The notes beneath the pieces are model-generated. The model was not told where the DNA came from and ran no database searches. It was given only the letters and a program-made list of their open reading frames with translations. Below, one piece after another: positions 47,331 through 57,187 of a stretch of DNA of 64,000 nucleotides (positions are counted from its first letter, which is position 1; each line of letters opens with the position of its first letter). Origin of the DNA: Pseudomonadota bacterium (GTDB lineage: Bacteria; Pseudomonadota; Gammaproteobacteria; Burkholderiales; Gallionellaceae); assembly GCA_021782995.1 (NCBI GenBank), contig JAJXUI010000014.1, positions 1 to 64,000 on the forward strand, in the 5' to 3' direction. Made by a program: the position numbers and the translations under genes.

Positions 47331-48667
47331 CAGAAGAATCTCGCGATCATGCCCTTGTCATATTTGCCTGTCATCGGGATCACTACGCGATGGCCGCTGC
47401 CGGAGGCGACGTTCAGCATTTCGCCATTGGGACTCTTCATCTCGGTGACTTCAACGATGCAGTTGCCCATCGGATGAATCACTTCCAGTCTGTCGCCTAC
47501 GCTGAATTTATTCTTAACGTCGATTTCGGCATAGCCATCATGGCAGGTGATGATGTCGCCAACATATTGCTGGCGGGAACTTTCGGAATGGCCGCGCATG
47601 TAGTTCTGGTGTTCATGTGTATGGTGGCGTTCGTAGAAGCCGTCGGTATAACCGCGACTGGCGAGCGCATCCAGCGCACCAAGCAGGGTGTAGTTGAATG
47701 GGCGGCCGGCAGCAGCGTCGTCGATGGCCTGGCGATACACTTGTGCGGTGCGCGCCACGTAGTAGATGGATTTGGTGCGGCCTTCCACTTTAAGCGAGTC
47801 GATGCCGATCTTGGCGAGGCGCTCGACATGCTCCACTGCGCGCAGGTCTTTCGAGTTCATGATGTAGGTACCGTGCTCGTCTTCCAGCACCGGCATCAGT
47901 TCGCCCGGATGGTCTGAGCGTGAAATGACATAGGCTCGATCGGCCAGCGGATGGCGTGGAATGCTGCCACAGGTGGACAGCGCGGACTCAGACAGCGCCT
48001 TGTCGAAATCAAAGTCTATCTTCTGGATGTCGCCGGTGCCGTCTTCATCGGCATTGGCGATCTTGTAATCCCAGCGGCAGGAATTGGTGCAGGTGCCCTG
48101 GTTGGCATCGCGATGGTTGAAGTAGCCGGACAGCAGGCAGCGGCCGGAATAGGCGATGCACAGCGCGCCGTGCACGAAAACTTCCAGTTCCATGTCCGGA
48201 CACTGCTGGCGGATTTCCTCGATTTCATCCAGTGACAGTTCTCGCGACAGGATCACGCGCTCCAGTCCCAGCGATTTCCAGAACTTCACCGCGGCATAGT
48301 TGACGGTATTGGCCTGCACAGACAGATGGATCGGCACTTCCGGCCAGCGTTCGCGCACCAACATGATCAGGCCGGGGTCGGCCATGATCAGCGCATCCGG
48401 TTTCATCGCGATCACCGGCTCCATGTCGGCCATATAGGTTTTCACCTTGCTGTTGTGCGGCATCAGGTTGCTGGCGACAAACAGCTTCTTTCCTAGTTGA
48501 TGCGCTTCGCGGATGCCGGTCTGCAGTTCTTCCAGTTTGAATTCGTTGTTTCGCGCACGCAGGCTGTAGCGCGGCTGTCCGGCATACACGGCATCGGCGC
48601 CGTAGGCATAGGCGGTGCGCATTTTGTCCAGCGTGCCGGCAGGGAGGAGGAGTTCGGGAGCTTTCAT
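47330..48667 (-). CDS. trhP: tRNA U34 hydroxylation protein, U32 family
   Basis: Matches E. coli TrhP (YegQ), which makes 5-hydroxyuridine at tRNA position 34 using prephenate. It opens KAPELLLPAGTLDKMRTAYAY and has AGQPRYSLRARNNEF plus the Cys cluster CIAYSGRCLLSGYFNHRD and GTCTNSCRW, probably Fe-S ligands. 445 aa from ATG 48667, the family size; the ORF-track start adds six residues. A longer U32 paralogue, RlhA, lies at 28.7-30.6 kb. Confidence 0.92.
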   Translation of the reverse strand: MKAPELLLPAGTLDKMRTAYAYGADAVYAGQPRYSLRARNNEFKLEELQTGIREAHQLGKKLFVASNLMPHNSKVKTYMADMEPVIAMKPDALIMADPGLIMLVRERWPEVPIHLSVQANTVNYAAVKFWKSLGLERVILSRELSLDEIEEIRQQCPDMELEVFVHGALCIAYSGRCLLSGYFNHRDANQGTCTNSCRWDYKIANADEDGTGDIQKIDFDFDKALSESALSTCGSIPRHPLADRAYVISRSDHPGELMPVLEDEHGTYIMNSKDLRAVEHVERLAKIGIDSLKVEGRTKSIYYVARTAQVYRQAIDDAAAGRPFNYTLLGALDALASRGYTDGFYERHHTHEHQNYMRGHSESSRQQYVGDIITCHDGYAEIDVKNKFSVGDRLEVIHPMGNCIVEVTEMKSPNGEMLNVASGSGHRVVIPMTGKYDKGMIARFF

Positions 48668-48797
48668 GGTTGTGACTCGATTCAATAGCTAAAGCGCCTG
48701 TCTTCCATAATAGGAAAGAGCAGGAGCAGGTTGCGGATGGGCGCTATTTTACCCTATTCGTCACCACGCACCGGGGAAGCCCCGGCAGGGCAAAGGG

Positions 48798-49640
48798 CTA
48801 TTGGGGTGAAATGCCCAGATTCTTGCAGATAGACAGGCAGGCAGCAGACTGGTTCAACGTATAGAAGTGCAATCCCGGCGCACCGCCTGCTAGCAGGCGC
48901 TCACCCAGCTTGGTGACCACTTCCTCGCCAAAGGCCTTGATCGCGTCGGCATCATCGCCATAACTTTCCAGTGTCTTGCGGATCCAGCGCGGAATCTCCG
49001 CGCCACAGGCATCGGAGAAGCGCGCCAGTTGCGAGAATTTCACGATGGGCATGATGCCGGGCACGATGGGGATCGTGACGCCCTGTTTCCGGCACTGCTC
49101 GACAAAATGGAAATAGCTGTCAGCATTGTAGAAATATTGCGTGATAGCTGAGTCAGCACCCGCTTTCACCTTGCGCACGAAATTATCCAGATCATCCCTG
49201 GGCGATTTCGCCTGCGGATGGTATTCCGGGTAAGCGGCTACTTCAAGGTGGAAGTGGTTGCCGCTTTCCTTGCGAATAAATTCAATTAATTCATTGGCAT
49301 ACTGAAACTCGCCGGTGCTGGCCATGCCGGAGGGCAGGTCGCCGCGCAACGCCACAATGCGTTTGATGCCGAGACTTTTGTAAGTCTGCAGGATGGCGCG
49401 GATATTGTCGCGGGTAGAGCCAACGCAGGAAAGATGCGGCGCAGCCGGATAGCCATCCGCCTGAATCTGGCTGACGGTTTCCAGCGTGCGGTCGCGCGTG
49501 GAGCCGCCGGCACCGAAGGTGACGGAGAAGAATTCCGGCTTCAGCACTTCCAGTTGCTTGCGCGTGGCATGCAGTTTCTGCATGCCTTCCGCGGTCTGCG
49601 GCGGAAAGAATTCGAAACTTAAAGATAGATTTCTGGACAT
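48798..49640 (-). CDS. metF: 5,10-methylenetetrahydrofolate reductase
   Basis: Produces 5-methyltetrahydrofolate for methionine synthesis. Opens NLSLSFEFFPPQTAEGM with the catalytic Glu, and has TFGAGGSTRDRT, RDNIRAIL and ITQYFYNADSYFHFVEQC. 280 aa is normal. It is the last gene of the metK-ahcY-yvlD-metF run, 4 bp after yvlD, so the methyl cycle is organised as one transcriptional unit with RNA-based control upstream. Confidence 0.96.
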   Translation of the reverse strand: MSRNLSLSFEFFPPQTAEGMQKLHATRKQLEVLKPEFFSVTFGAGGSTRDRTLETVSQIQADGYPAAPHLSCVGSTRDNIRAILQTYKSLGIKRIVALRGDLPSGMASTGEFQYANELIEFIRKESGNHFHLEVAAYPEYHPQAKSPRDDLDNFVRKVKAGADSAITQYFYNADSYFHFVEQCRKQGVTIPIVPGIMPIVKFSQLARFSDACGAEIPRWIRKTLESYGDDADAIKAFGEEVVTKLGERLLAGGAPGLHFYTLNQSAACLSICKNLGISPQ

Positions 49641-49644
49641 GTTT

Positions 49645-50016
49645 TTAATCCTGGTGATGCTGGTGTGGATTCGGTTTGCGCTCGAACACCAGCATCGTCA
49701 AAACGGAAGAAATGAAGCTGTATAGCAATGCACCGAACACGCCCGTCCAGAAGCCGCTGACTTCAAAACCCTTGAGTATCGTTCCGGCAAACCAGAACAA
49801 CAGGCCGTTGATCACCAGGACGAAAAGCCCCAGTGTGACCGCGGTCACGGGTAAAGTCAGCAGCACCAGCAAGGGGCGTATCAGGGTATTGATCAGGCCC
49901 AGTATCAGCGCGGCAATCAGTGCCGCACCATAGCCGTCTATCGTAACACCCGGCAGCACATAGGCCACCGTGAGCAATGCCAGTGCATTCAGGAACCAGA
50001 TCAATAGCAGGTTCAT
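49645..50016 (-). CDS. YvlD/phage-holin-family membrane protein
   Basis: Small protein of 123 aa with four hydrophobic helices (LLLIWFLNALALLTVAYVL, LIAALILGLINTLIRPLLVLL). The family is often annotated phage holin family but occurs in chromosomes as YvlD-like proteins of unknown role. ATG 50016 is chosen because AAAGGT precedes it. In many betaproteobacteria it sits, as here, between ahcY and metF; why is unknown. Confidence 0.85.
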   Translation of the reverse strand: MNLLLIWFLNALALLTVAYVLPGVTIDGYGAALIAALILGLINTLIRPLLVLLTLPVTAVTLGLFVLVINGLLFWFAGTILKGFEVSGFWTGVFGALLYSFISSVLTMLVFERKPNPHQHHQD

Positions 50017-50061
50017 TGCGGTACCTTTCATTGCTAGTCGGGCTTGCGCCCGAACTGCAAA

Positions 50062-51474
50062 TTAATAGCGGTAGTGATCCGCCTTGTATGGACCTTCCTT
50101 GGCTACGCCGATGTAAGCGGCCTGCTGGTCGGGAAGCACGGTGAGTTGTGCGTTCAGCTTCTTCAGTTGCAGGCGTGCCACCTTTTCATCGAGGTGTTTG
50201 GGCAGGGTGTATACGCCGACAGGATAATCCTTGGTGCGGGTAAACAACTCGATCTGCGCAATGGTCTGGTTGGCAAACGACGAGCTCATCACATAGGAAG
50301 GGTGGCCGGTCGCGCAACCGAGGTTGACCAGGCGGCCCTTGGCCAGCAGGATGATCTTGTTGCCGGAAGGCATGGTGATGTGATCGACCTGCGGCTTGAT
50401 TTCGTCCCACTGGTATTTTTCGATCGAGGCCACGTCGATTTCATTGTCGAAGTGTCCGATGTTGCAGACGATGGCCTGGTCCTTCATCTTCGCCATGTGG
50501 TCATGTGTGATCACGTGGAAGTTGCCGGTGGCAGTCACGAAAATATCCGCTTTGTCGGCAGCGTAATCCATGGTCACTACGCGGTAGCCTTCCATTGCAG
50601 CCTGCAGTGCGCAGATTGGATCAATTTCGGTGACCCAGACCTGGGCAGACAATGCGCGCAAGGCCTGTGCAGAACCCTTGCCCACGTCGCCATAACCGGC
50701 AACCACGGCGATCTTGCCGGCGATCATCACGTCGGTCGCGCGCTTGATGCCGTCCACCAGCGATTCGCGGCAGCCATACAGGTTGTCGAACTTGGATTTG
50801 GTGACGGAGTCGTTCACGTTGATGCCAGGGAACTTCAGTTCGCCGCGCTCATGCATCTGGTACAGACGGTGCACGCCGGTGGTGGTTTCTTCGGTCACGC
50901 CCTTGATGTGCTTGATGCGGTTGGAATACCACTTCGGATCCTGCTTCAGTTTTTCCTTGATCGAGGCGAACAGCACGGTCTCTTCTTCGCTGCCGGGTTT
51001 GGCGATCACGGAAGGATCTGTTTCCGCGCGGGTACCGATATGCAGCAGCAAGGTGGCATCGCCGCCGTCATCCAGGATCATGTTGGAGAAACCGCCATCC
51101 GCCCATTCGAAGATCTTGTGCGTGTAGTCCCAGTATTCGGTCAGCGTTTCGCCTTTGACTGCGAACACCGGCACGCCGGTTGCAGCGATGGCTGCTGCGG
51201 CGTGGTCCTGGGTGGAGAAGATGTTGCACGATGCCCAGCGCACTTCGGCGCCAAGTGCGGTCAGGGTCTCGATCAGCACAGCGGTCTGGATGGTCATGTG
51301 CAGCGAGCCGGTGATGCGCGCGCCTTTCAGCGGCTGGGTCTTGGCAAATTCTTCGCGGATTGCCATCAGGCCGGGCATTTCGGTCTCGGCGATTCTGATT
51401 TCCTTGCGGCCCCAGTCGGCCAGTTTCATATCGGCTACTTTGAAATCGGTGAAACCATTGGTTACTGCGTTCAT
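50062..51474 (-). CDS. ahcY: adenosylhomocysteinase
   Basis: Hydrolyses S-adenosylhomocysteine to adenosine and homocysteine, relieving product inhibition of methyltransferases. Features: [33 protein letters not shown]-binding [13 protein letters not shown] and C-terminal [14 protein letters not shown]...YKADHYRY. It contains the internal segment typical of one SAHase subgroup, giving 470 aa. ATG 51474 has GGAG at good spacing. An SAH riboswitch lies directly upstream. Confidence 0.97.
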   Translation of the reverse strand: MNAVTNGFTDFKVADMKLADWGRKEIRIAETEMPGLMAIREEFAKTQPLKGARITGSLHMTIQTAVLIETLTALGAEVRWASCNIFSTQDHAAAAIAATGVPVFAVKGETLTEYWDYTHKIFEWADGGFSNMILDDGGDATLLLHIGTRAETDPSVIAKPGSEEETVLFASIKEKLKQDPKWYSNRIKHIKGVTEETTTGVHRLYQMHERGELKFPGINVNDSVTKSKFDNLYGCRESLVDGIKRATDVMIAGKIAVVAGYGDVGKGSAQALRALSAQVWVTEIDPICALQAAMEGYRVVTMDYAADKADIFVTATGNFHVITHDHMAKMKDQAIVCNIGHFDNEIDVASIEKYQWDEIKPQVDHITMPSGNKIILLAKGRLVNLGCATGHPSYVMSSSFANQTIAQIELFTRTKDYPVGVYTLPKHLDEKVARLQLKKLNAQLTVLPDQQAAYIGVAKEGPYKADHYRY

Positions 51475-51499
51475 ATTCGTCTCCATTCATGAATTGATG

Positions 51500-51571
51500 A
51501 AAGGCGCGGTTGTTAATTCTGATATCACTCCGAGCCTGGCAGACATCTCTGCTGCAGCGCCTCTCGGAGGA
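51500..51571 (-). promoter_or_regulatory. SAH riboswitch upstream of ahcY
   Basis: On the minus strand CTCCGAG pairs with CTCGGAG to close P1, enclosing the conserved GAGGCGCTGC and GTCTGCCAGGCTCGG of SAH aptamers. A pseudoknot is possible between AGGCGC in the 5' part and GCGCCT downstream (51501-51508). SAH binding would raise ahcY expression. It lies 25 nt before the ahcY start. Confidence 0.9.
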
Positions 51572-51576
51572 GGGAA

Positions 51577-51601
51577 TGCAATCGCACATCGTGCGATTGC
51601 A
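51577..51601 (-). terminator. perfect hairpin between metK and ahcY riboswitch
   Basis: TGCAATCGCAC pairs perfectly with GTGCGATTGCA around a 3-nt loop, 10 bp after the metK stop. No T-run follows on either strand, so it may protect the metK mRNA end or pause polymerase rather than terminate. Confidence 0.6.
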
Positions 51602-51610
51602 GAGGGGGAC

Positions 51611-52774
<1,164 letters not shown>

Positions 52775-52859
52775 AACAGCTCCAGTTTGCGGTGGCTGGA
52801 CAGGGGGTGAGGCGGGAGGGAGGCCCACCTGGCAATCCCGTGTCTGGCACAGGTTAACA

Positions 52860-52921
52860 GGTGAGCGCCGTTATGACTTTGCCGAGCCTGGCGGGGAATC
52901 CCGTCGCAGCGCTCCTCGGCT
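52860..52921 (-). promoter_or_regulatory. SAH riboswitch upstream of metK
   Basis: Minus strand: GCCGAGGAGCGCTGCGACGG then CCGCCAGGCTCGGC, closing P1 as GCCGAG/CTCGGC. The pseudoknot pairs GAGCGC with GCGCTC (52862-52867). Compared with the ahcY copy, the pseudoknot pair has changed on both sides (AGGCGC/GCGCCT), a covariation supporting the fold. It starts just after a TATAAT. Confidence 0.92.
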
Positions 52922-52927
52922 GGCGGC

Positions 52928-52956
52928 ATTATACCTTGAAGGCTTTATTTCTTGAA
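52928..52956 (-). promoter_or_regulatory. probable metK promoter
   Basis: A consensus TATAAT (52933-52928) lies a few bases before the metK riboswitch on the minus strand, with a weak -35-like TTCAAG 17 bp upstream. Transcription would start at the aptamer's 5' edge. Confidence 0.6.
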
Positions 52957-53139
52957 ATATGGGAAAGACCAATTTCACAACTGGTTTGCTGGCGCACTGT
53001 CGGGTTGGGGGGCGATTGGGCTAGAATGCGGGCAGAAAAACGCATGCTGAACATGTGGAAATTTAATAAACATAATATATTCAAGTACATATAAATATCC
53101 GATGTGCTGGATTAAAGCGGAAATCCCCGAAATTCACGT

Positions 53140-54021
53140 ATGAGTTCATTCCTGGTTAAACGGCTGTTTGATCTGTTATCCCTGATACCTTTACGCATAT
53201 TGCATGGCCTTGGCACCTTGCTGGGCTGGATAACTTACTGGACTTCTGCAAGTTATGCGCAGCGCATGCGGGAAAATCTGGGCAATTACAATGCCGGTCG
53301 CCATCCGGACGAACTACGGCGCTTGCTGCGGGCCAACATCGCGGAAACCGGGAAGAGCCTGATCGAGCTGCCCTGGGTCTGGCGAAGGCCGGTAATGAAG
53401 GTGCTTGCCAGCATCCGGGTTATCCACGGCAAGGAATATTTCGATGGCGCAGGCAAGGATGGCAAGGGGCTCATCATCCTGACCCCGCATATCGGCTGTT
53501 TTGAAATCATAGGACTTTATGTCGCGGCAATGACGCCGATGACCTGTATGTATACCGTGCCGAAAAAAGCCTGGATGGATGACATCATCCGCAATGGTCG
53601 TCAGCGTGGGCAGATGAAGCTGGCACCGGCAGACTTGGGCGGGGTGCGCATGCTGCTCAAGTCATTGAAACGAGGCGAGGTGATTGGCTTGTTGCCGGAC
53701 CAGGTACCGGCGCATGGCGACGGCGAATGGGTGGAGTTTTTTGGCCGCCCGGCTTATACGATGACATTGGCTGGCAGGCTGCAACAGGCGAGTGGGGCAA
53801 CTGTGCTGATGTCCTGGGTGGTGAGGCTGCCGCAGGGCAAGGGATATGCGCTGCATTTCGAACCGTTGAAATTGCAATCCGGTGTGTCGATAGAGAAACA
53901 GCTCAATCAGGCACAGGAAAAAATCATACGCACTTGTCCGGAGCAATATCTGTGGAGCTACAACCGTTACAAGGCACCGCCCGGTTCCCTGTCCGAAGAA
54001 AAGCGCAGGGGGACGGCATGA
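53140..54021 (+). CDS. lipid A biosynthesis acyltransferase (LpxL/HtrB family)
   Basis: Inner-membrane enzyme adding a secondary acyl chain to lipid A or a related lysophospholipid. N-terminal membrane anchor, catalytic HX4E motif in TPHIGCFEIIG, and PDQVPAHGDGEWVEFFGRPAYT typical of the family. 293 aa. Its stop overlaps the start of a second acyltransferase (ATGA). A TAGAAT at 53022 is a possible -10. The metK riboswitch and promoter occupy the opposite strand of the 365-bp upstream gap. Confidence 0.9.
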   Translation: MSSFLVKRLFDLLSLIPLRILHGLGTLLGWITYWTSASYAQRMRENLGNYNAGRHPDELRRLLRANIAETGKSLIELPWVWRRPVMKVLASIRVIHGKEYFDGAGKDGKGLIILTPHIGCFEIIGLYVAAMTPMTCMYTVPKKAWMDDIIRNGRQRGQMKLAPADLGGVRMLLKSLKRGEVIGLLPDQVPAHGDGEWVEFFGRPAYTMTLAGRLQQASGATVLMSWVVRLPQGKGYALHFEPLKLQSGVSIEKQLNQAQEKIIRTCPEQYLWSYNRYKAPPGSLSEEKRRGTA

Positions 54022-54893
54022 TGGTGCGGCTGGGCGTGTTCATCCTGTGGCTGATTCATCTGCTGCCGTTCCGTGTGATCGTTGCGCTGGGGAACGGGCT
54101 GGGCGTTATCCTGCATGCAGTAGGCAAGGAACGTCGCGAAGTGGCTCACACCAACTTGAAATTGTGTTTTCCGCAGATGGCTGAGGCCGAGCGTGACAAG
54201 CTGGTGCGCGCGCATTTCAGGATGTTTGCACGCGGCCTGCTGGAAAGAACAGTCCTCTGGTGGGGCAGTGCACAACGCATCCGCAAGTTGATCCGCGTGG
54301 AAGGCGTGGAACACTTTGAGCCGATCAAGCACAAGTCATCCATTTTGCTGACGCCGCATTTTGTCGGCATGGATGTCGGCGGGCAGTGGATCGCGCAGGA
54401 AACCGACACCGTGTGCATGTATGCAAAACAGAAGAATGTTTATTTGACCAAACTGCTGAAGGACAAGCGCGCACGCTTCCGCAACCAGAAACTGTATTCG
54501 CGGCAGGAGGGTTTGCGCCCCATTTTGAAAGGCATGAAGGAAGGGCATCCCTTTATTTATCCGCCGGATCAGGATCAGGGGATCAAGGATGGCGCGTTCA
54601 TTCCATTCTTTGGCGTGCCGGCCGCAACGATGACTTCGTTGCCTAGAATCGCGAAAATGACCGGCGCGGTGGTGGTGCCCAGTATTACTCGGACATTGCC
54701 GGGGGGCCAAGGCTATGTGCTGACCTTCTATCCTGCCTGGGAAAATTATCCGAGTGGCGATGATGTGGCTGATGCACGCAGGATGAATGAATTCATCGAA
54801 CAAAGAATACTGGAAATGCCGGAGCAGTATTTCTGGCTGCATAAGCGTTTCAAAACTCGCCCTGAAGGCGAGCCGCCGCTGTACCCGGATTAA
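54018..54893 (+). CDS. lipid A biosynthesis acyltransferase (LpxL/LpxM family)
   Basis: Second acyltransferase, divergent from the first, with TPHFVGMDVGG in place of the HX4E site (HX4D), then PPDQDQGIKDGAFIPFFGVPAATM. 291 aa from ATG 54018, overlapping the previous stop by four bases; the ORF-track start at 53727 is a false extension through the upstream gene. The pair probably adds two secondary acyl chains, making a hexa-acyl lipid A. Acyl specificity cannot be read. Confidence 0.9.
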   Translation: MMVRLGVFILWLIHLLPFRVIVALGNGLGVILHAVGKERREVAHTNLKLCFPQMAEAERDKLVRAHFRMFARGLLERTVLWWGSAQRIRKLIRVEGVEHFEPIKHKSSILLTPHFVGMDVGGQWIAQETDTVCMYAKQKNVYLTKLLKDKRARFRNQKLYSRQEGLRPILKGMKEGHPFIYPPDQDQGIKDGAFIPFFGVPAATMTSLPRIAKMTGAVVVPSITRTLPGGQGYVLTFYPAWENYPSGDDVADARRMNEFIEQRILEMPEQYFWLHKRFKTRPEGEPPLYPD

Positions 54894-54912
54894 ATTCTAA
54901 AAGTGAGCTGAC

Positions 54913-56391
54913 ATGAAATATCACGACTTGCGCGATTTCATCGCACAGCTGGAAAAAATCGGCGAGCTGAAGCGCGTCACGGTGCCGGTTTCCTCTCATC
55001 TGGAAATGACCGAGATCTGCGATCGCGTATTGCGCGCACAGGGCCCGGCCTTGTTGTTTGAAAATGTCATTAAAGCCGACGGGCAAAAATCCGACATGCC
55101 TGTACTGGCCAACCTGTTTGGTACACCGCGTCGCGTCGCACTCGGCATGGGCGAGGAAAGTCCTGAAGCGCTGCGGGAGGTAGGCAAGCTGCTTTCCTAC
55201 CTGAAAGAACCGGAGCCACCCAAAGGCCTGAAGGATGCCTGGGAAAAATGGCCGGTGCTGAAGCAGGTGTTGAACATGTCGCCCAAGGTGGTGTCGTCCG
55301 CACCGTGCCAGGATGTTGTATGGGAGGGTGAAGAAGTTGATCTGGCGAAGTTGCCTGTCCAGCATTGCTGGCCGGGCGATGTGGCGCCGCTGATTACCTG
55401 GGGGCTGGTGGTCACCAAAGGGCCATTGAAGACCCGGCAGAATCTGGGCATCTACCGCCAGCAAGTGATCGCCAGGAACAAGGTGATCATGCGCTGGCTG
55501 GCGCATCGCGGCGGCGCGCTGGATTTTCGCGAGCATTGCGAAAAAAATCCGGGCCAGCCATTCCCGATTTCCGTGGTGATCGGCGCCGACCCTGCAACGA
55601 TACTGGGTGCGGTGACGCCGGTGCCGGATTCCCTTTCCGAATACCAGTTTGCGGGCCTGTTGCGCGGCGCGAAAACCGAACTGGTGAAATGCATCGGCAA
55701 TGAGCTGCAGGTGCCGGCGTCAAGCGAGATCGTACTCGAGGGTGTGCTGCATCCCGGCGAAACGGCGCTGGAAGGTCCGTATGGCGATCACACCGGCTAT
55801 TACAACGAGCAGGAAACCTTCCCGGTATTCACCATCGGGCGCATCACGATGCGCAAGCAGCCAATCTATCATTCGACCTATACCGGCAAACCACCGGATG
55901 AGCCGGCGATGCTGGGCGTGGCGCTGAATGAGGTGTTCGTGCCGTTATTACAAAAACAATTCCCCGAGATCGTCGATTTTTACCTGCCGCCTGAAGGCTG
56001 CAGTTACCGCATGGCAGTGGTAAGCATGAAGAAGCAGTATCCGGGGCATGCAAAGCGCGTGATGTTCGGCATCTGGTCGTTCCTGCGCCAGTTCATGTAT
56101 ACGAAATTCATCATCGTGGTGGATGAGGATATCGATGTGCGCTCATGGCACGAAGTGATGTGGGCGATCACCACCCGGGTAGATCCATCGCGAGACACCG
56201 CCTTGGTGGACAACACCCCGATCGACTATCTCGATTTCGCCAGTCCGGTCTCCGGCCTGGGCAGCAAGATGGGGCTGGATGCGACCAACAAATGGCCGGG
56301 AGAAACCCAGCGCGAGTGGGGAACTCCGATCGTGATGGATGAGTCTGTAAAACGCCGGGTGGATGAAATCTGGGGCGATCTGGGTATTTGA
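54913..56391 (+). CDS. ubiD: 4-hydroxy-3-polyprenylbenzoate decarboxylase
   Basis: Decarboxylates the polyprenyl-hydroxybenzoate intermediate of ubiquinone synthesis using prenylated FMN. Family features include [38 protein letters not shown] and [15 protein letters not shown] carrying catalytic acids. 492 aa, full length. It follows the acyltransferases by 19 bp. No ubiX gene, whose product makes the cofactor, lies in the window. Confidence 0.95.
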   Translation: MKYHDLRDFIAQLEKIGELKRVTVPVSSHLEMTEICDRVLRAQGPALLFENVIKADGQKSDMPVLANLFGTPRRVALGMGEESPEALREVGKLLSYLKEPEPPKGLKDAWEKWPVLKQVLNMSPKVVSSAPCQDVVWEGEEVDLAKLPVQHCWPGDVAPLITWGLVVTKGPLKTRQNLGIYRQQVIARNKVIMRWLAHRGGALDFREHCEKNPGQPFPISVVIGADPATILGAVTPVPDSLSEYQFAGLLRGAKTELVKCIGNELQVPASSEIVLEGVLHPGETALEGPYGDHTGYYNEQETFPVFTIGRITMRKQPIYHSTYTGKPPDEPAMLGVALNEVFVPLLQKQFPEIVDFYLPPEGCSYRMAVVSMKKQYPGHAKRVMFGIWSFLRQFMYTKFIIVVDEDIDVRSWHEVMWAITTRVDPSRDTALVDNTPIDYLDFASPVSGLGSKMGLDATNKWPGETQREWGTPIVMDESVKRRVDEIWGDLGI

Positions 56392-56560
56392 GTGTCGTAT
56401 TATTGGTACATCAAGATTGACTTTAATGATTAATCGGGCAAAATGGGCGGTGCTCGAGAATTTCAGGCGTGCATGGACAAACCGGGGATGCAGTTGCATC
56501 TAACTTTGGTTTTTGTCATAACATATTGTATTTATTAAATAAAATATAGGGGTCTTGAAC

Positions 56561-57088
56561 ATGATGAAGAAAATCCTGGCTGGTACGGCTTTGGCTTTGG
56601 TTGCAATGTCCGGCAGTGCAATGGCTGCAAACAGCCTGTATGCAGGCGCAATGGGATTGAATGTACCGATTACCGAGCGCAATTTTAATGTGAACAGCAC
56701 ACCAGCGATTGATCCGCTGGTGTCAGGCAAATACATGATCGGCAAGGACATGGCCGTGCTGATGGGCTTTGGTTTCATGACGGGCGGTCCAAGCAACAAC
56801 TCAACAACCACATTTGCACTTGAAGGTGGTGTGCGCAAATATCTGAAGAGCGATGATTTCGCACCGTTCGTCAGCGGCTTGCTGCAGTACAGCAATTCCA
56901 ATACTTCACCCAATTCAACTACAGGTACATCGCTGGTTGGCGAATTCGGCGCTGAATACTTCTTCGCCAAGCAGTTCAGCGTGGAAGGCAAGGCACGCTT
57001 TGGCTATACAGCGGTTGAAACTGGTGGCACCAAATATTCCTACTTTGGCACAACCACTGTAGGTCTGGGTGCAAACTTCTATTTCTGA
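56561..57088 (+). CDS. small outer-membrane beta-barrel protein
   Basis: Signal peptide ends SGSAMA before ANSLYAGAMGLNVP; the mature protein of ~150 residues is made of alternating strands and ends GLGANFYF with terminal Phe, as for an 8-stranded barrel. The OmpA/OmpW-like size class fits; no specific function. ATG 56561 with AGGGG upstream is preferred to the TTG at 56555. An AT-rich leader precedes it. Confidence 0.75.
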   Translation: MMKKILAGTALALVAMSGSAMAANSLYAGAMGLNVPITERNFNVNSTPAIDPLVSGKYMIGKDMAVLMGFGFMTGGPSNNSTTTFALEGGVRKYLKSDDFAPFVSGLLQYSNSNTSPNSTTGTSLVGEFGAEYFFAKQFSVEGKARFGYTAVETGGTKYSYFGTTTVGLGANFYF

Positions 57089-57123
57089 GCCACTGCACTT
57101 AACTGCTGAATAGCAGTAGTGAG

Positions 57124-57153
57124 AAAAAAGCCGGGCATAGCCCGGCTTTTTTT
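57124..57153. terminator. bidirectional intrinsic terminator
   Basis: AAAAAAGCCGGGC pairs perfectly with GCCCGGCTTTTTT around a 3-nt loop, giving T-runs on both strands between the convergent outer-membrane protein and dacB genes. Confidence 0.93.
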
Positions 57154-57187
57154 GCGCTTCACATGTACAGCAATCAGTGATCTTCAT

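Noticed and set aside
50044-51492. 482-aa plus-strand ORF opposite ahcY
   Set aside because: Complete antisense overlap with ahcY and no recognisable domain.
53727-54893. 388-aa start for the second acyltransferase
   Set aside because: The extension overlaps the first acyltransferase out of frame; ATG 54018 gives the family length and an ATGA overlap.
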